Assembly: GCA_028023455.1 (NCBI GenBank) | Contig: JAQFVV010012495.1 | Span: 3,552,516-3,616,515 of the forward strand | Direction of reading: 5' to 3' | Source: Epiperipatus broadwayi | Lineage: Eukaryota; Onychophora; Udeonychophora; Euonychophora; Peripatidae | DNA length: 64,000 nt | Shown here: positions 12,560 to 24,493 of the stretch, in pieces | How positions within the stretch are numbered: position 1 is the first letter of the stretch | Layout of the letters: every line of letters starts with the position of its first letter | Program-made: the position numbers and the translations under genes | Notes under the pieces: model-generated | The model's database searches: none | What the model saw: only the letters and a program-made list of their open reading frames with translations | What the model was told of the DNA's origin: nothing

Positions 12560-13600
12560 TTCTGCTGTGTATTTACAGCTATGCTTCTATATCTCTAATG
12601 TATAGAATTCATGAATGCACTTTGTCTTTTTCTATAAATTCCACATGACTACTTTCATTTCTATCTTCATATCAAATTTATCAACAGCACTCCAATTTAA
12701 AATATTTTTTGAATTCAAGCATTAGAATTTCCCAAGATAATTTTAAAATGTAATTTCAAATAATCAAAAACATTATATTTATTTACAAATTTCTTTTTCA
12801 TCATAATAATGAAAGCTTGTTGGGAATAGATTTGGTAACTTTTGTTAAGTTGAATAATTAATTCTTCAGTATTCATAAAGTTGGTTCTTCCACTTATTAT
12901 TTATAAAAATTCCAATTCCCTTGTGGTTCCAATATTCAGACCGTTACAATAGAATGCCTGTCTTCCTTCATAATAAATGTCTTATTCATCTTTGCTTTCT
13001 ATTCTTGCAATCTTTCTTCAATTGAAAGTAATCTATAATTGAAAGTGACCAAATGAAATATCAACTGGCAGATTAGATTTACAATATGGTAATTGTTAGC
13101 ACTCCCTGCCTTTGGTCATTAATTAGTGTCTTGAGTAATAACTTTATAAATTATCAGAACAGAAAAATTATAATTTATTTTTAGCTGCCATATGTATAAA
13201 TAATTTTTTTTTTAAAAATGGCAAATTTCTATTATCTCCTTTCAAATAAATACAATGTGTACCACTAATGAGATGACTAATTCTCTCTCCAAACTGTTTT
13301 CAGTACTATCTATAAATCAATGCACAGGATAAGTAGTAAGATAGTGAAAGGGTATTTCATACTTTCATATATCATCTTCACTTCTCTCCCTACCATCAGG
13401 AAATGTTTCAAAATCATTTCAAAGCATTCTGGTGATTCATGACTTCACTACCATACACACTGTGAATCATTTCAGACATTTCAATGGTGGTTTCGCCAAT
13501 TTAAAACAAAATTTAATTTTAGCATGTTTCTTCATCATGAATTAAGATATGAGACTCACTATCACATATTCCATGTCATAACTTGAGATCCAGACACATT
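12560..13600. other. AT-rich non-coding stretch
   Basis: I see no supported feature. Confidence 0.45.
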
Positions 13601-13613
13601 AGTGCATTTACAT

Positions 13614-13722
13614 TTTTGTGGTGAATAGCTAAACTATGTTATTACATAATACATGCATTAATTTAGACATGCTGATGCAGCAGCTTGGAGAGAAAAATCA
13701 GTCACTAGTCATCTTTTCACTG
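13614..13722 (+). repeat. Dispersed repeat family B, copy 1
   Basis: TTGTGGTGAATAGCTAAA, then ATTACATAATACATGCATTA, then CAGCTTGGAGAGA and CAGTCACT. The same order of blocks occurs at 21962-22056 in the same orientation. This is likely a SINE or MITE fragment, with no box A/B that I can assign. Confidence 0.55.
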
Positions 13723-13724
13723 GG

Positions 13725-16221
13725 ACATACTGGGTATGTATATATGTCTAACTTATATTAAACTAAAAATGAGTTCACTTTCGTGTACATTCAACAGATA
13801 ATATTATTATTAGATAATGTGATTTCAGCTTACAATGCCAGTTTTTTATTGTTTGTTGTCATGGTTACATAATAGCTTAACTATTTTTAAATACACAAAA
13901 ATTCTCATTATGATTTCAATATTTAGATCAATAGAGTCCATAACAATGTTATTTAATGCATGCGTGTATGAATTTATATTAAATCAAAGACTTTCACAGG
14001 TTTTTAAATATTATCTGTATATATCCAGTATAATTTATTAAAAGTGCATATATATAAACCAAAGTTTTGACCAGGTGTCATACTGGTTATTTTATAATAT
14101 TTGTTGCCCAGTTGATGAATAGTGTGACCTGACTGAAATGTTAGTTTATATATATATATATTTTCAATAAATTATACCGAAATGTACCTCAATAATATTT
14201 CATTTATATATATAAATGTAGTACAAATTATTTAATTACCCCATGGATAATATGAATGTTGCTTAATTTGAAGTTTAGATTTGATGATTTTGAATAATTT
14301 AAGAGCTTCGAATCAATAAATTTTTTATGCTAACAAAATAAAAAATGCATTACAATTGTTCTTTTTCATGATTTTCATCATGGGAGTTTATTTAACCTGT
14401 TTGGTTTTTTTTTTTTTTTTAACACTTTATATACAATAGTATAATTTTATTTTCTTAAACTGAGATCATAATTTGTTTAAAAACCAACATAAAAACAATT
14501 TGAAAAATGTTCATTTTATCTGCTTAATTTTGATTTATTAATTTCCTTTGATAAAAATATTTCTGCTTACAATATAATTAACTCTATAAAATGGGTTTTG
14601 TTTGTTTTTAAACACAGTAATTAAATGCAAATTTTCTCTTTAATCTGCAATTCTCACCTTTCATTTTAACCAATAAATTTTATCTTCTTTATAGTCCAAC
14701 GATTGTAAAATTGTTAATCAAAACCTTTAAAAAATCAGTGTGAAGAATCTTGAAGTATAACAAACAAAAAATTCTCTAAGCAGGTGCTATACAAACGTAT
14801 AAACATATTATGTATCACCTTTAATTATGTGATGAAACATTTCATAAATATTAGATTTTTAACAATGACATATAAAATACATTTGTTTTGTTTGTTTTAT
14901 ACAAAAGAAGCAAAATATAAATAATTTAAAACCCCAGATTAATCAGAAATAGTCTAAATAAATTTTAATGTCCTGACTATCAAGACTACCAGCACTAAGT
15001 CTTTTTTTTTAAAACAACAAAAAGAGAACTGTTATAATACCACATGAAAGTTTCTACTGTGTTAAGAAAAGAATTTCTGAGTGTCAGATATAAAAATGTC
15101 ACTTACAGACAATTATTAATAAAAAAAATTGTGATTTTCAAAAACAAAAAATAATAGTATAATCAAATTTATGATTCAATTTTAAATAAATGTGAGTGTT
15201 GTATAATATTGTGAATCTTGATGATGTAGTAAATTCACCTGCTATGGTCTTGATTTGGGGTTTAAATTTATGTAGACTTTGGGAACTTTTTAAATAATTG
15301 AGATTTTTTTCAGATCATCATCCATAACCAATTCTCTAGCCACCTGCCATTTGATTTATCAATCAATGGACACCTAACAATTCTTAAATGAAAAATCAAG
15401 AACATCCCGCACCATGTTAGCCAGTCAACCAATCGAATGAGTTATACATGTGCTACTTATAAAGAAAAACCATGATTGTAATGTTGTAATTATATGATGA
15501 ACAATTCCCATCATCAAACATTAATTGTTAAATATCTTTAAAAAAATCAAACTCTATTTGAACTTTTCAAATACATTTAGCTGTGAATAATAAAATGCAG
15601 ATTCGTAAATAATACATTTCGAGGGGTAGTATCTTCCTTCTTTTTCAGGTGACAAATATCTATGTTAATCTGTCAAAGGCACCTTAAATTCAGTATTCAT
15701 AAATCTAAAGGTCCCAGGTGTGATTCCCTTACTAAGGCTGTTACTGGTCAAGCCAGCAATAACTGAAGAGAATACAACAATACCACTAAAAATGTTGCAT
15801 TATATACTAATTAGCTAAATATATTTGAAAACTTTAAATAAAATATAAATTTATCTAAAATCTAACAATTAATATTAGATGATGAAAATAATCAACATAT
15901 ACCTAATTACAATTAAAATGATATCATTATAAACAATGATGGTACTCTTGATATGACCTTCAGATTTTGCCCACAATTCATTTTTACCTATATTCAGTGA
16001 TGCTAATGAATTATAAAATGAATTTATAAGTGGCTTAAATATAAAAAGATTTTTTTTTGTTTTGTTTTTTCTTATGAAAAAAAAAAAGCAAGTTGCTGAA
16101 TAACATTAAAATAAGTATCATTTTTATAAAATAATAAAGAAAAAAAATTAATTATTCTAAATAATTGGGTATTTACAAATATTCAACTATTTAAATAAAT
16201 TTAGGATACACACCTTATTTA
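13725..16221. other. 3' flank of the SH3 gene, no other gene seen
   Basis: On the minus strand this lies downstream of the SH3 gene stop codon, so part of it should be its 3' UTR. I could not place a poly(A) signal with confidence. A weak tRNA box B-like sequence (CCAGGTGTGATTCCC) occurs at 15714-15728. The rest is AT-rich with short poly(T)/poly(A) tracts. Confidence 0.4.
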
Positions 16222-16359
16222 TCATAATGCCTCTAGGTACGTTGAAGGATATAAACCAATATCAAAATCATCTGTTTCAACTTCCCACCAGCCATCAGAA
16301 ATGTTTTTATTTCTTACAATTACATATTGCCTTGTCATTAGTGTTAATTCATCAGAATT
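16222..16359 (-). CDS. Terminal exon: C-terminal two-thirds of an SH3 domain
   Basis: Forty-five codons plus TGA, entered in phase 0 from a good acceptor (TTTCAATTTCAG before 16359). The translation begins NSDELTL (the acidic RT/diverging loop position), has DGWWEVE (the tandem Trp that binds proline-rich ligands) and closes with GLYPSTYLEAL, the PxxY 3-10 helix. The protein therefore ends immediately after its SH3 domain. SH3 domains bind PxxP ligands in signalling, endocytic and actin adaptors. The exon joins in phase to 44147-44262. The family is not settled: a C-terminal SH3 after an acidic Tyr-rich linker is seen in SKAP- and PSTPIP/syndapin-type adaptors, but no F-BAR or PH domain is visible here. 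Confidence 0.88.
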   Translation of the reverse strand, partial: NSDELTLMTRQYVIVRNKNISDGWWEVETDDFDIGLYPSTYLEAL

Positions 16360-16481
16360 CTGAAATTGAAATTTTATAGATTTAACGTTATATATAGATG
16401 TATGGATCTGTATAAACATTGAAATATATGTGAATAAAATTTGATTTTTGAAAGTATAGTTAATTTTATAAAAAAAAAAAA

Positions 16482-16985
16482 AAGATAGATGTCACTATGT
16501 ATACATGTAAATGGGAAAATATGGGTGATTTATTTTGTAAATTATGTAAGGAAGGAATAGAAAATATTAGGCATTTGTTAATTGAATGTAAATGCTTGAA
16601 AACAGAAGGGGTACATATAATGAATTTATGGAAGAATATATATGAAAAGTGATTATATAGAAAGTGAATTATTGGTTTTTATGCTGGGTTTGGGAAAAGA
16701 TAAAGGGGATTTAGATATAAAGATTATAGAATTGACAAAGATTATGTTGTGGAAATGGGATAGAGCAGATTATGGAAAAATTTACAGTGAAGAATGGAAA
16801 ATAAAGTGGCTAACAGCTTTATCTGGGCATAATTGCTGATAAAAAGGGGACATTAGATATTAAGGCTATAGAGTTGACAAAGATTATGTTGTGGAAATAG
16901 GATGGAGCAGAATATGGGAAAACTTAGAGTGGGGAATGAAAAATTAAGTGGTTAACAGGTTTATCTGGGCTAATTGCTTAGATAT
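16482..16985 (+). pseudogene. LINE C-terminal fragment with a 3' internal tandem duplication
   Basis: Translation gives FCKLCKEGIENIRHLLIECK, the Cys/His motif (C-x2-C...H-x4-C) found at the C-terminus of many non-LTR retrotransposon proteins. After a frame change comes ELTKIMLWKWDRADYGKI. The segment at about 16700-16842 is then repeated at 16843-16980, starting with the same GATAAA..GGGGA..TTAGATAT block. The second copy has a stop in the Trp codon. It lies antisense in the first kilobase of the intron before the SH3 terminal exon. Confidence 0.6.
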
Positions 16986-16989
16986 TCTT

Positions 16990-19900
16990 GACTTCATTTA
17001 AGGAGAAGCCACAATACATCACATCACATTGTAATTATAAATTACTTAAAGCACATTGAAAAGAGCAAAAATTAATATTTGCCGAAAAGAGCTTTTTGTG
17101 TATGATTATTATATATATATGTTATTGCTGTTCATTGATTTATTTATATATGAATACAATTCTCTTCAAAATGAATCAGACAACGAACAATTTAAAATTA
17201 CTAACATATTTATTAAACATAAGCAAAACAATAAAAGAATAGTTTGCTTCTCACATTGGTAGCGCTGAAGTTATAAGACATTAAATGTAACTGGAAAGAT
17301 TTGAACTAAGGATTTTTCAGTTTATTTATCCTCCACTCTATCTCAAGCAACGGAAAAACATGACCCCAGACATGTGAAAAATATATATGATCGCTAATAT
17401 ATGTATTTTGTGCGGAACCAGCATTCATCGATTGGGCCAGATCATAATCATACAATCAATGCTCAGTTTATATTAAGATAGCAATTCCTCAAACTTTTAT
17501 GGACAGGTTTCCATCTTTTCACCTTCCTGAGCTCAAATCCCTTTATTTACATATATAACAAACATCCAGTATAAGCAAAATTATGTATTCCTTAGAATAA
17601 ATTAAATGATAAGTGAAAGGAATGCTCACGATGACTTAACATCTAGCTTAAATGAATTTTATTACATGTAATCCTATTTCTATACTGATAATACTGATAA
17701 TTATACATCAACGTATCACATAAACATGACTGCATGTGATATCACTTAATAGATAAAGAATGAGATCTCTAGACAAGATTTAAAAACTAATAATCTAATA
17801 TGCATGAAGTTGTGGACTATGAATACAAAGTATCTTGTCATATCATACATGTTGTTCTGCAGTAATAACAATTTTATTATCAACAGTAATACTTAAATAT
17901 AAATTGGGATAGTTTAAGTATAGATGATAGATCGATCCACTCTTATAATTTTTAGTTTACTGATAAAGTTGTATTTGTTTACATATAGCTGGCTGGGGCT
18001 TTTCAACTACAACTGCATAAATTTCAACAGTGATATTATAATTTTTGAATACATCCATACATTCAGTTCTCTATAAAGAGTGCAAAGATAAGAAAAGAGT
18101 GTAAAATACATTCATACAAGTCATAACATCTAAAATATAATCAATGTAATTAGAATTCTTATGATCAGTAGTTCATAATAATGATGTCTGTGTACATATA
18201 AATATATACATTCATAAAGCACCATTGTGTCAATACACACTAATAATTAATGAACTAATCATCGTACACCAGGCCTTACACTGCAACATAGGAAATATCA
18301 AAATATAAATAAACCATGGACATGTGTATAATTATTTTCAATGTAAAGGCAAAGATACACATTTCTAGACATGCATATAATTATATTAATAATAAGTAAG
18401 CAGGAATTCCATTATTTTATTTATATACTTGAGCTAGAACAATATACACACAATACAACACTTATCACAGATTAATAATTTTAATAACTTCATGCCTATT
18501 ACAAATATTGATCATACATAAAATATATTAGATATATGCACATCTTACACTCAACATCTCCATAAATAAACATCAAAAAATCAATGCATTTAAAATGCAT
18601 TATAATTTTGTAACAAGATTCTATAAAGTCACAGCAAACATTTAACACTTACTTATTCAACGTGTATAAAATAAAATTCAAAATTTATATAAATTTCGGT
18701 CACTTACACTGCCAAACAATCTAAAATATTTATTCAATTTTACCCTACATTTATTTATTTTAATACAAATTTATAATATTCAAAGCAAAATTGTTTGTAT
18801 ATACTAATAATTCATTTTATTTAAAAAAATTATTTTTTTAATTATCAACAATAAATAAACTTACATGAAACTTTTCATTATTATCAAAACAAAATTAAAA
18901 TAGATTTAAATCCTAAATATTTAAATCATTAAATTATTATTATAAATATGCATTACTTATGAAATACTTTAAAATACATAAAATGACAATAAATAATATA
19001 TCAACAATGTTTCTATATCAAAATTTCTTGTGTAAATTTCAAATAGTTTATATTAAAGTTTATATACACAAATACAGATGTAGACATAACATCTAATTTT
19101 AATTTAAATAAGTTTGTTGTCATAAACTCTTTAATCAAAGATCTGATATTTGTAGTCAAGTTGTTGGCTGCAAATCCTTTATTCGTGTATTGAATTATTT
19201 TTATAACACTTCCTACTAATGATTCCTTTTGTATATAATTCTTTAGATTATTTATTAAGTTGTTATTAAAGACCATAATTCACAATATTTCATTCTTGTT
19301 GCATTATGATTACTCTCCTATGCAAATGGTTTACATATATAGGAGAATTTTGTACATTTTAGCTTGCAGTAAAATCCATCTCAAACATTTTACTTATAGC
19401 CATTTCCCTAAAACTTGCAAATAATCTCCTTTCTTATCAATTTTTAGAATGTATAGATAATACATTTCCAAGATGTGCTTTTTTTAAATTATTTTTTAAA
19501 AAATAATATCAATTATAATATTTGGCCAATGTGCATGTATAAATTATTATACTTTTATAAGTTTAAAAAATTAATTATATACTATTATTATCTTTTTAAT
19601 AACTAAATTTAAGATTACTTTATACAATGCCAAAAATTATCGTATACAATCAGGGCTGTCAAATTTAGCTATCACTTATCGTAAACATTTTCAAATCAAA
19701 AATCACATGATAAATGAATTCCATATTTTAGTAGGAGTTGAATAGTATGCAGTAATTTAATACTTGTTACACTGTTCCAATAGTTCAGATTCACTTCAAA
19801 ATATCTTGGCTGAAACAAGATAGCAGTATTAATGAATCAAAATACTTCAAATTCTTCTGAAGAAAAAAACAGTTGTGTCTTTCATCGATTAGTCAGAGAA

Positions 19901-20690
19901 TGCTACAATGCAAATAAAATTATATTTAAAAAGAAATGCTTAATATTACTATCCCCTCCCTCCTCACAAACAAAAAAAATCATATCCTTCTTTAGAAAAT
20001 GATATTAAACATGGTAATTTTCATTTGTCAATAGATAACAACTTTTAACATTTTTAATCTGATACAGAAGTTTAAAAATACTTGCTTGTAATTATGAATT
20101 AATATAAAATCTTGCATAAGGAGTCTGATTTCAAAGCTAATTTAAATTTAATTTTTTTAAAATGAAAATAAAAGCATACATGATAAGTTTATTAATTGAA
20201 ATACTATTAAGTGCAAACCAGCTAAAATGATAATGCACAATAAAACATCAAAAACCAATGCTTTGTATAATCTTGTCATGTTAAATAAAATTTTAATCAT
20301 ATAATTTTTCTTTAAATATACTGAAGTAATTGTTCTTTAATAATCTCTGCATTTACTTATATTTACCATTGCTAACAAAATGATATGTGTCTGTATAATC
20401 ACATATACTCAACGAACTCTTTGAACTGACAAATACTTTTAAAAGTCATATAATTTAATCCATATCTATATTACTATATAAATGTGAACATTTGTTGGTG
20501 ACTTTATAACTCAATAAATATTGCACCAATCTTCAAGAATCTTGCATAAAATTTTCTTTCTGTTTTTGAATGGAATTTTATTAGCATACAAATTTTTGCT
20601 TTGATTGTTTTAAAAATATTTGTTATTTGCATTATACAATTGCATTTATACCATGTATTTAATTCCTCATTTGAATAATGACAATTTATA
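16990..20690. other. AT-rich intronic stretch
   Basis: No gene-like sequence supported. The open frames at 17056-17262 and 19013-19276 lack any recognisable motif. Confidence 0.45.
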
Positions 20691-20699
20691 TCAGTTATA

Positions 20700-21680
20700 A
20701 TAATGAATTTGATAAACTTTTAGGATTTTAATTTAAATATATATTTGATATGTGTTGAAGTAAAATTTAAAATAGCTCGATGAGAAATACTATCGAATTT
20801 GATAATTTTTTATTATGAAATTGATAAACTTCTAAGGATTCAGTTTAAATATATTCAACATGTGAAAAAGTACATTTTAAAATACTGTGAATATCGCAAG
20901 AGAATTATTACCAGAATTGACAAACTCTTACCATTTCCCCTTAAATATATTCTTACACGATACAATAAGTTTTAAATATATTTAATTGACACTTGAGAAA
21001 GAAAATTTTAAAATGATGTGATATTAACCTCCATTAATTAATTATAATATAATAAAAAGATAGGCTAAATATAATAATAATAAAAAATAAATGTGAGATA
21101 AACTCCCATTTTTATCTTGTAAAAAATATACATTTACAATAAATAAATAAAAATCTCATCTATAGTACTGAAACAAAACTTTTTTACTTTATCCATTTTT
21201 AGGTATGGATTTTTGCTTTGTAGTACTTGTTTCAATTTAAGCAATAAATCAATAATTTAAAAAAAAAAACTGATACAATGGATGCTAACATCTTTCAATT
21301 TTTGTGGAATTTAACAAACTTTCCCCATTTTCCTTTAAGTATATTCTCATGTCATAAAGTAAGTTTAAAATGTATTCAATTAACACTTGAGCAAGCAAGT
21401 TTTAAAATGGCATATTAACCTCCATCAATTAATTAAATACTAATATAAATATAGGCTTAAATATAATAAATTAAAAAAATAAACATGAGAGATAGGCCCC
21501 CATTATTTAGAATGTCCATTTACAAAAAATACAATAAGATGACTTTTCTATAATATTGAAAAAAATTTATTTTTTCAATCCATTATTTATCTATCATCAA
21601 CCTATACTTTATATATATATATTATAGACTTTTGCTTTATGGTATTTAGTTCAATTTAAGCAATAAATTAATAAAAATAA
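20700..21680 (+). repeat. Diverged tandem duplication (about 370 bp) with smaller internal units
   Basis: Segment 20912-21265 and segment 21304-21675 share blocks in the same order: AATTAACACTTGAG-like, ATATTAACCTCCATYAATTA, TAGGCTTAAATATAATAA, GACTTTTGCTTTATGGTA-like and TTCAATTTAAGCAATAAAT. A shorter motif, TTGATAAACTTYTAAGGATT followed by TTTAAATATATT, also repeats at 20708 and 20818, so several units of about 100 bp precede the large duplication. Confidence 0.6.
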
Positions 21681-21961
21681 ACATTATTTATATTTTAAAA
21701 AATGTTGACTTATAATAATTTAAAAAAAATTGATTTCTGTAGTGTTTTATAAATTACTTGAAACAATATTAAAAATTATCAAATAGAATAAATTATTTAC
21801 TCTTAAAAATTATAGTAATATGCTTAATTGACTAATCATTTATTAAATGCTTTACAAATTATATACTTTAAATAATATTAAAAATTATGCAATACAATAT
21901 TTTAAAGAATGCTTAAAATATATTTTCATTATCCTTTATATATATACAATACATGCCAATG

Positions 21962-22056
21962 TCTTGTGGTGAATAGCTAAAGCATATTATTATGCAATAT
22001 ATGCATTGACTCAGAGATGGCACTTCAGGTAGCTCGGAGAGAGTACCAGTCACTTT
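21962..22056 (+). repeat. Dispersed repeat family B, copy 2
   Basis: CTTGTGGTGAATAGCTAAAG, then ATTATGCAATATATGCATTG, then GGTAGCTCGGAGAGAGTA and CCAGTCACT parallel 13614-13722. Confidence 0.55.
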
Positions 22057-22455
22057 TTTATTTGCACACACATATTACAATTACTGCCTTTGTCAATAAT
22101 AATATTTGTTAATGAAGTTTATTAATCAAACCATACACAAACATGAAAATGAATAAATAATTAGTTTCTTATGCCAATGCATAAAGTAAATCAACTCTTT
22201 CATAAATTTATAATATTTTAGCGAGAAATCGAACATTGTACAGGTAATTCTGAAAATTAAATCAGTCTTATCTCCCCTTCCCATATATCAACATGACACC
22301 ATTTATTAGTTAAATTGGAAATGCATGATTTTACTCAAGGGAGAGATAAATGAATATATATATATATTGAAAAGCATATAAATACATATAGATTACAAAT
22401 ATTTAGAACTGTATCTCTTAAAACTTGATTACCATATATAAATGAATATTAAATA

Positions 22456-22463
22456 CTTTAAAT
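22456..22463. repeat. Left 8-bp target-site duplication of the hAT element
   Basis: CTTTAAAT directly precedes the TIR and recurs exactly at 26569-26576. Confidence 0.92.
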
Positions 22464-22928
22464 CAGGCATGTCAAACTGGCGGCCCTCGAAAGGATTTTT
22501 CATGGCCCTCGTCTAAGATGCTATGTAATAAAATGAAAACAGAACGATATGTTGCAAACAATAAATTAATTTTTTTAAAAAGCTCTTATATTTAATTACA
22601 TGAACTAAAATATATACAGTAATTGTTGTCTACATACATAGCTAATTTATAATTCTCGGTTACACGCATAGCTTATGCCTTTATGATGATGAAGCATTTG
22701 AGATATGTGAATACCAAAGCTGGCAACGTTAATAATGTGCTGCTGTGCTTCCGAGAACATAAATACATTAGTCAGCTATTCGCGCCACCAACGTAGCAAT
22801 CCTATCTGCAGATATTGTTTTTTTCTTTGAATTGTAACAAAAGGCAGTTGCGCTAGTTTCTTTATCCGGATTGGTGTGTTAAAAATTTGCGGGTTGTTTC
22901 CTTTTATAACTCATTCAAAAAATATAAG

Positions 22929-22936
22929 TAAACTGC
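22929..22936. repeat. Left 8-bp target-site duplication of Merlin-2
   Basis: TAAACTGC is repeated exactly at 23974-23981, outside the other TIR. Confidence 0.92.
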
Positions 22937-23973
22937 GGTAAAACTGACTTTTAGCTACCCGAACCATTCGCCCTCTATTTTTAAAAAACTGAACTACTTT
23001 TTCCCCTCTAATAACTGTATCCAAATTTAATAAGTGTATGTAACTATATCTAAGTGTAAATGTTAATAAAATAAAAAAGAAAAAAAACTTACATTTACGT
23101 GCGTATTTTTCACTTCTTCGCTGTATATATAACTGTAAATAAATTAACTATAAATAGAGTGGAGATAGACACAATTAGAAAGATCCAACTTTAAATCAGT
23201 TTATCTAACAAGAAATAAACTCTGGCATTTTACTGGTCGTATAATACGTCTATTAAAATGATTGTTCGCGACAAGGGGGAGCGCACGAGATGTTCATAGT
23301 TTGGTTTTTTTTTTTTGGGGGGGGAGGTTCCACATATTTGTGGTGTTTTGTGGTGTGTTTCTCTCCTCTCTGTTTGGGGCTCCCCCACCACAACTTTGTT
23401 GACCCGGATGACGAGGTTATACACACCAATAATGTTGAAAATCTGTGGATGAGAGCAAAGCGTAAGCTAAAATACCAATTTGGGACAAGCAGACCTTTGT
23501 TCTCATCCTACCTGCAGGAATTTTCTTTTAGAAATCTGCACGCACACGACGACCTCTTCGTGCATTTCCTCGTTTGTGTGGCTTCCAACTACTCCTAAAA
23601 ATGTAAGTTCGTATTTTTGTTATTTATTCTTCTTTATGTAAAAAGATTTAGAATTAATACGCATGTAAATGTAAGTATTTTTTTTAAGTTTTTTTTTATT
23701 AGCATTTACTCTTGGATATAGTTACATACAGTTATTAAATTTGGATACAGTTATTAGGTGGGAAAAAGTAGTTAATTATATATACAGCAAAGAGCGCTAT
23801 AAGTGAAAAATACGCACGTAAATGTAATTTTTTTTTTTTTTTATTAACATTTACACTTAGATATAGTTACATACACTTATTAAATTTGGATGCAGTTATT
23901 AGAGGGGAAAAAGTAGTTCAGTTTTTTAAAAATAGAGGGCGAATGGTTCGGGTAACTAAAAGTCAGTTTTACC
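22937..23973 (+). mobile_element. Merlin-2: Merlin transposon nested in the hAT element
   Basis: It starts GGTAAAACTGACTTTTAGCT and ends with the reverse complement. The inverted arms are about 190 bp (22937-23130 and about 23790-23973) and nearly identical, with only a few substitutions and poly(A) length changes. The 8-bp duplication TAAACTGC flanks it. GG termini and 8-bp duplications are typical of Merlin, and the interior encodes a Merlin/ISXO2-like transposase C-terminus. The right TIR carries an extra, more diverged copy of its inner 130 bp at about 23655-23785. The near-identity of the arms implies recent insertion, after the hAT. Confidence 0.93.
23290..23598 (+). pseudogene. Merlin/ISXO2-like transposase, C-terminal fragment
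   Basis: From about 23386 the frame reads HHNFVDPDDEVIHTNNVENL, then WMRAKRKL and FGTSRPLFSSYLQEF, and ends at a TAA (23596-23598). 'NFVDP..HTN.VE..W...K' is the terminal catalytic block of the ISXO2-like DDE domain, with the Glu of VENLW in the catalytic position. Residues upstream of HHNF (Phe/Gly-rich, from poly(T)/poly(G)) do not look like the family. The zinc-ribbon N-terminus and first two catalytic Asp are missing, so this copy needs an enzyme supplied by another element. Confidence 0.8.
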
Positions 23974-23981
23974 TAAACTGC
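23974..23981. repeat. Right 8-bp target-site duplication of Merlin-2
   Basis: TAAACTGC is identical to 22929-22936. Confidence 0.92.
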
Positions 23982-24472
23982 TATATCCAAGAGTTTATAT
24001 CTTTCTGAAACTAGTCAGACAGCATAAGAAATAACGAGCATGCATTTTGTTATATAATATTTTAATTATAATCAAACATGAGAAACAATAATATTTTACA
24101 TATAAGTTAGTAACGATTACATTTCAGTTTGGAAAACACTAAAAGTTCTACAATTTTACCAGTGTATGTTCGGCCTTGGGAAACTTTAGTGGCTTCGACC
24201 ATTTCTAACCTACGGCCTTATGCACAGCTTTCTTCTTTGTCACATCTCTATCTTAATTGCTCCGTACTGGGAAGTCAGGACTGAGAGAGAGAGAAAAAAC
24301 GTAATCCGTACCTTTTATAGCTACCTCCATTTATCGAGCATAATTCCAGGAGCGAGAATTGATAGCAGCGCTCTCTTTACATTTAAATACTAGAGTAGCG
24401 TTAAATTTTCACGAAGCGTATTTTGCATAAACGTAGTTGCAATTTTTTAAATTTTAAAAATTTAAATCTAAA

Positions 24473-24490
24473 GCTCTATTTTTATTACAG
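24473..24490 (+). promoter_or_regulatory. Candidate splice acceptor just upstream of the hAT transposase ATG
   Basis: CTCTATTTTTATTACAG ends three bases before the ATG at 24494, the form of a spliceosomal 3' splice site. It suggests a 5' UTR intron. I could not fix the donor; AAC|GTAATC near 24300 is one possibility. Confidence 0.45.
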
Positions 24491-24493
24491 AAA

